Of a DNA stretch of 64,000 nt, positions 62,920 to 64,000 are shown piece by piece. The stretch comes from Streptomyces sp. NBC_00461 (GTDB lineage: Bacteria > Actinomycetota > Actinomycetes > Streptomycetales > Streptomycetaceae): assembly GCF_036013935.1 (NCBI RefSeq), contig NZ_CP107902.1, positions 8,341,001 to 8,405,000 on the forward strand, read 5' to 3'. The first letter of the stretch is position 1. Every line of letters begins with the position of its first letter. The translations under genes were made by a program, and so were the position numbers. The notes under the pieces were generated by a model. The model ran no database searches and was not told the origin of the DNA. It was given only the letters and a program-made list of their open reading frames with translations.

Positions 62920-64000
62920 ATGAGGCGCTTGGGGAACACGCGACGAATGAGACGTACGTTTCGCACGGTGGCCGCGGGGGCGGTGTGCTCGGCGGCGCTG
63001 GCCGCCCTGACCGCCGTACCCGCGCAGGCGCAGGAGCCGGGGAGCCGGGCGCCGCACTGGGAGCTCAAGGACACCGGCGCGGGCGACGTGCGCTTCCGCG
63101 GGCTGTCCGCCGTCAGCCGGAACACCGCGTGGGTGGCCGGAACCGGGGGCACCGTGCTGCGCACCACGGACGGCGGGGCGAGCTGGCGGAACGTCTCGCC
63201 GCCGGGCGCCGCCGACCTCCAGTTCCGGGACATCGAGGCCTTCGACGCGCGGCGGGCCGTGGTGCTGGCCATCGGCGAGGGCGAGGCGTCCCGCGTGTAC
63301 CGCACCGATGACGGCGGCGCGACCTGGACCGAGTCCTTCCGCAACACCGACGCCAAGGCGTTCTACGACTGCCTCACCTTCTTCGACAGCCGCCACGGCC
63401 TCGCGATGAGCGACCCGGTGGACGGCAGGTTCCGCATCCTGTCGACCGGCGACGGCGGTCGCTCCTGGAAGGTGCTCCCGAGCGACGGCATGCCGGCCGC
63501 GCTGGACGGCGAGGCGGGCTTCGCGGCGAGCGGCCAGTGCCTGGTCGCCTCCGGCCCGTCGGACGCCTGGCTGGCCACCGGCGGTGGCGCACACGCGCGC
63601 GTGCTGCACTCCCGCGACCGCGGCAGGACCTGGACGGCGGCCGACACACCGATCCCGGCGGGCGATCCGGCCAAGGGCGTCTTCGCACTCGCTTTCCGCG
63701 ACCGCACCCACGGGCTCGCCGTCGGCGGAGACTACCGGCCCGACCAGCCCTCGCCGCAGGCCGCCGCACGTACCGGCGACAGCGGCCGAACCTGGCAGCC
63801 CGCCGCCGAGCCGCCGTCCGCCTACCGCTCCGGTGCCGCCTGGCTCCCGCACAGCCGCACCGCGGCCCTCGCGGTCGGCCCCACCGGCACCGATCTGACC
63901 ACCGACGGCGGCCGCACCTGGCGGACGGTCGACACCGGCTCGTACGACACCGTGGACTGCACCGCCGACCTCGGCTGCTGGGCCGCGGGGGAGCAGGGAC
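62920..64000 (+). CDS. Exported YCF48/BNR-type beta-propeller protein (runs off the right end)
   Basis: The first 360 codons of an exported protein with no stop before 64000. A signal peptide (TVAAGAVCSAALAALTAVPA, ending AQA) follows two arginines. Repeats of VLRTTDGGASWRN, VYRTDDGGATWTE, LSTGDGGRSWKV, VLHSRDRGRTWTA and LTTDGGRTWRT are BNR/YCF48-like Asp-box propeller blades. It looks like a photosystem-assembly-factor-like or sialidase-like fold; no catalytic residues are clear. ATG 62920 may be leaderless (TAGCTT about 10 bases upstream). ATG 62947 follows GGGGAA. Confidence 0.85.
   Translation, partial: MRRLGNTRRMRRTFRTVAAGAVCSAALAALTAVPAQAQEPGSRAPHWELKDTGAGDVRFRGLSAVSRNTAWVAGTGGTVLRTTDGGASWRNVSPPGAADLQFRDIEAFDARRAVVLAIGEGEASRVYRTDDGGATWTESFRNTDAKAFYDCLTFFDSRHGLAMSDPVDGRFRILSTGDGGRSWKVLPSDGMPAALDGEAGFAASGQCLVASGPSDAWLATGGGAHARVLHSRDRGRTWTAADTPIPAGDPAKGVFALAFRDRTHGLAVGGDYRPDQPSPQAAARTGDSGRTWQPAAEPPSAYRSGAAWLPHSRTAALAVGPTGTDLTTDGGRTWRTVDTGSYDTVDCTADLGCWAAGEQG

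Overview
The DNA is very GC-rich with strong third-position GC, GTG/TTG starts, ATGA/GTGA start-stop overlaps, and genes for a SARP regulator, WhiB, an SsgA-like protein, MarR-controlled pca catabolism, a two-domain laccase and a GPP34 protein. This is a Streptomyces chromosome (or a very close actinomycete). From memory, unchecked, the right two thirds (phospholipase C, pca operon, NHEJ ligases, small laccase, whiB, ABC-F, ssgD) has the gene order of one arm region of the S. coelicolor chromosome. The left third looks accessory and partly decayed.

Left third (1-23.8 kb). Three beta-propeller proteins (a WD40 protein, a double eight-bladed PQQ-type propeller, and a membrane-anchored eight-bladed one) surround a compact four-gene operon (5451-9664). 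That operon encodes a GNAT-like acyltransferase, a flavin monooxygenase, a discrete ketosynthase with a complete Cys-His-His triad, and a JmjC/cupin oxygenase with a complete metal triad. I think it is the best candidate here for an undescribed small-molecule pathway. Next comes debris: an ISAs1-type transposase tail, a response-regulator fragment, a truncated ABC permease, and a frameshifted CYP102-type P450/flavodoxin pseudogene, with a Baeyer-Villiger-like monooxygenase among them. An NlpC/P60 hydrolase, a sigma factor, a VanX-type dipeptidase and an AfsR-like SARP follow. The SARP gene's 3' end is tandemly duplicated. Opposite the SARP lie a lipoprotein gene with a three-copy direct repeat in its promoter region, and a secreted I36-type inhibitor.

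Middle (23.8-36 kb). An MHS transporter, a Tat-exported phospholipase C, a LURP-one/scramblase-like protein, a PAP2 plus DMT-transporter operon facing a TetR regulator across a long inverted repeat, and a DUF2510 membrane protein. Then comes an in-frame chimera joining half an MHS transporter to the C-terminal half of anhydro-MurNAc kinase, and a large STAND ATPase without an HTH.

Right third (36-64 kb). pcaIJFHGBL with divergent MarR-type pcaV; a DUF3048 lipoprotein; a zinc alcohol dehydrogenase; divergent ligC and ligD-polymerase genes around a nested palindrome; a coupled pair of secreted sugar-related enzymes (ThuA/PQQ dehydrogenase and cupredoxin/DUF1080) divergent from the laccase; a LacI regulator; a repeat-filled spacer; a VOC protein; WhiB; acyl-ACP desaturase behind three tandem operator-like repeats; a dimethylargininase-like hydrolase; an ABC-F protein with a long leader; GPP34; an SsgA-like protein; and a truncated exported BNR/YCF48-like protein at the right edge. 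I see no tRNA, rRNA, CRISPR or intact insertion sequence.
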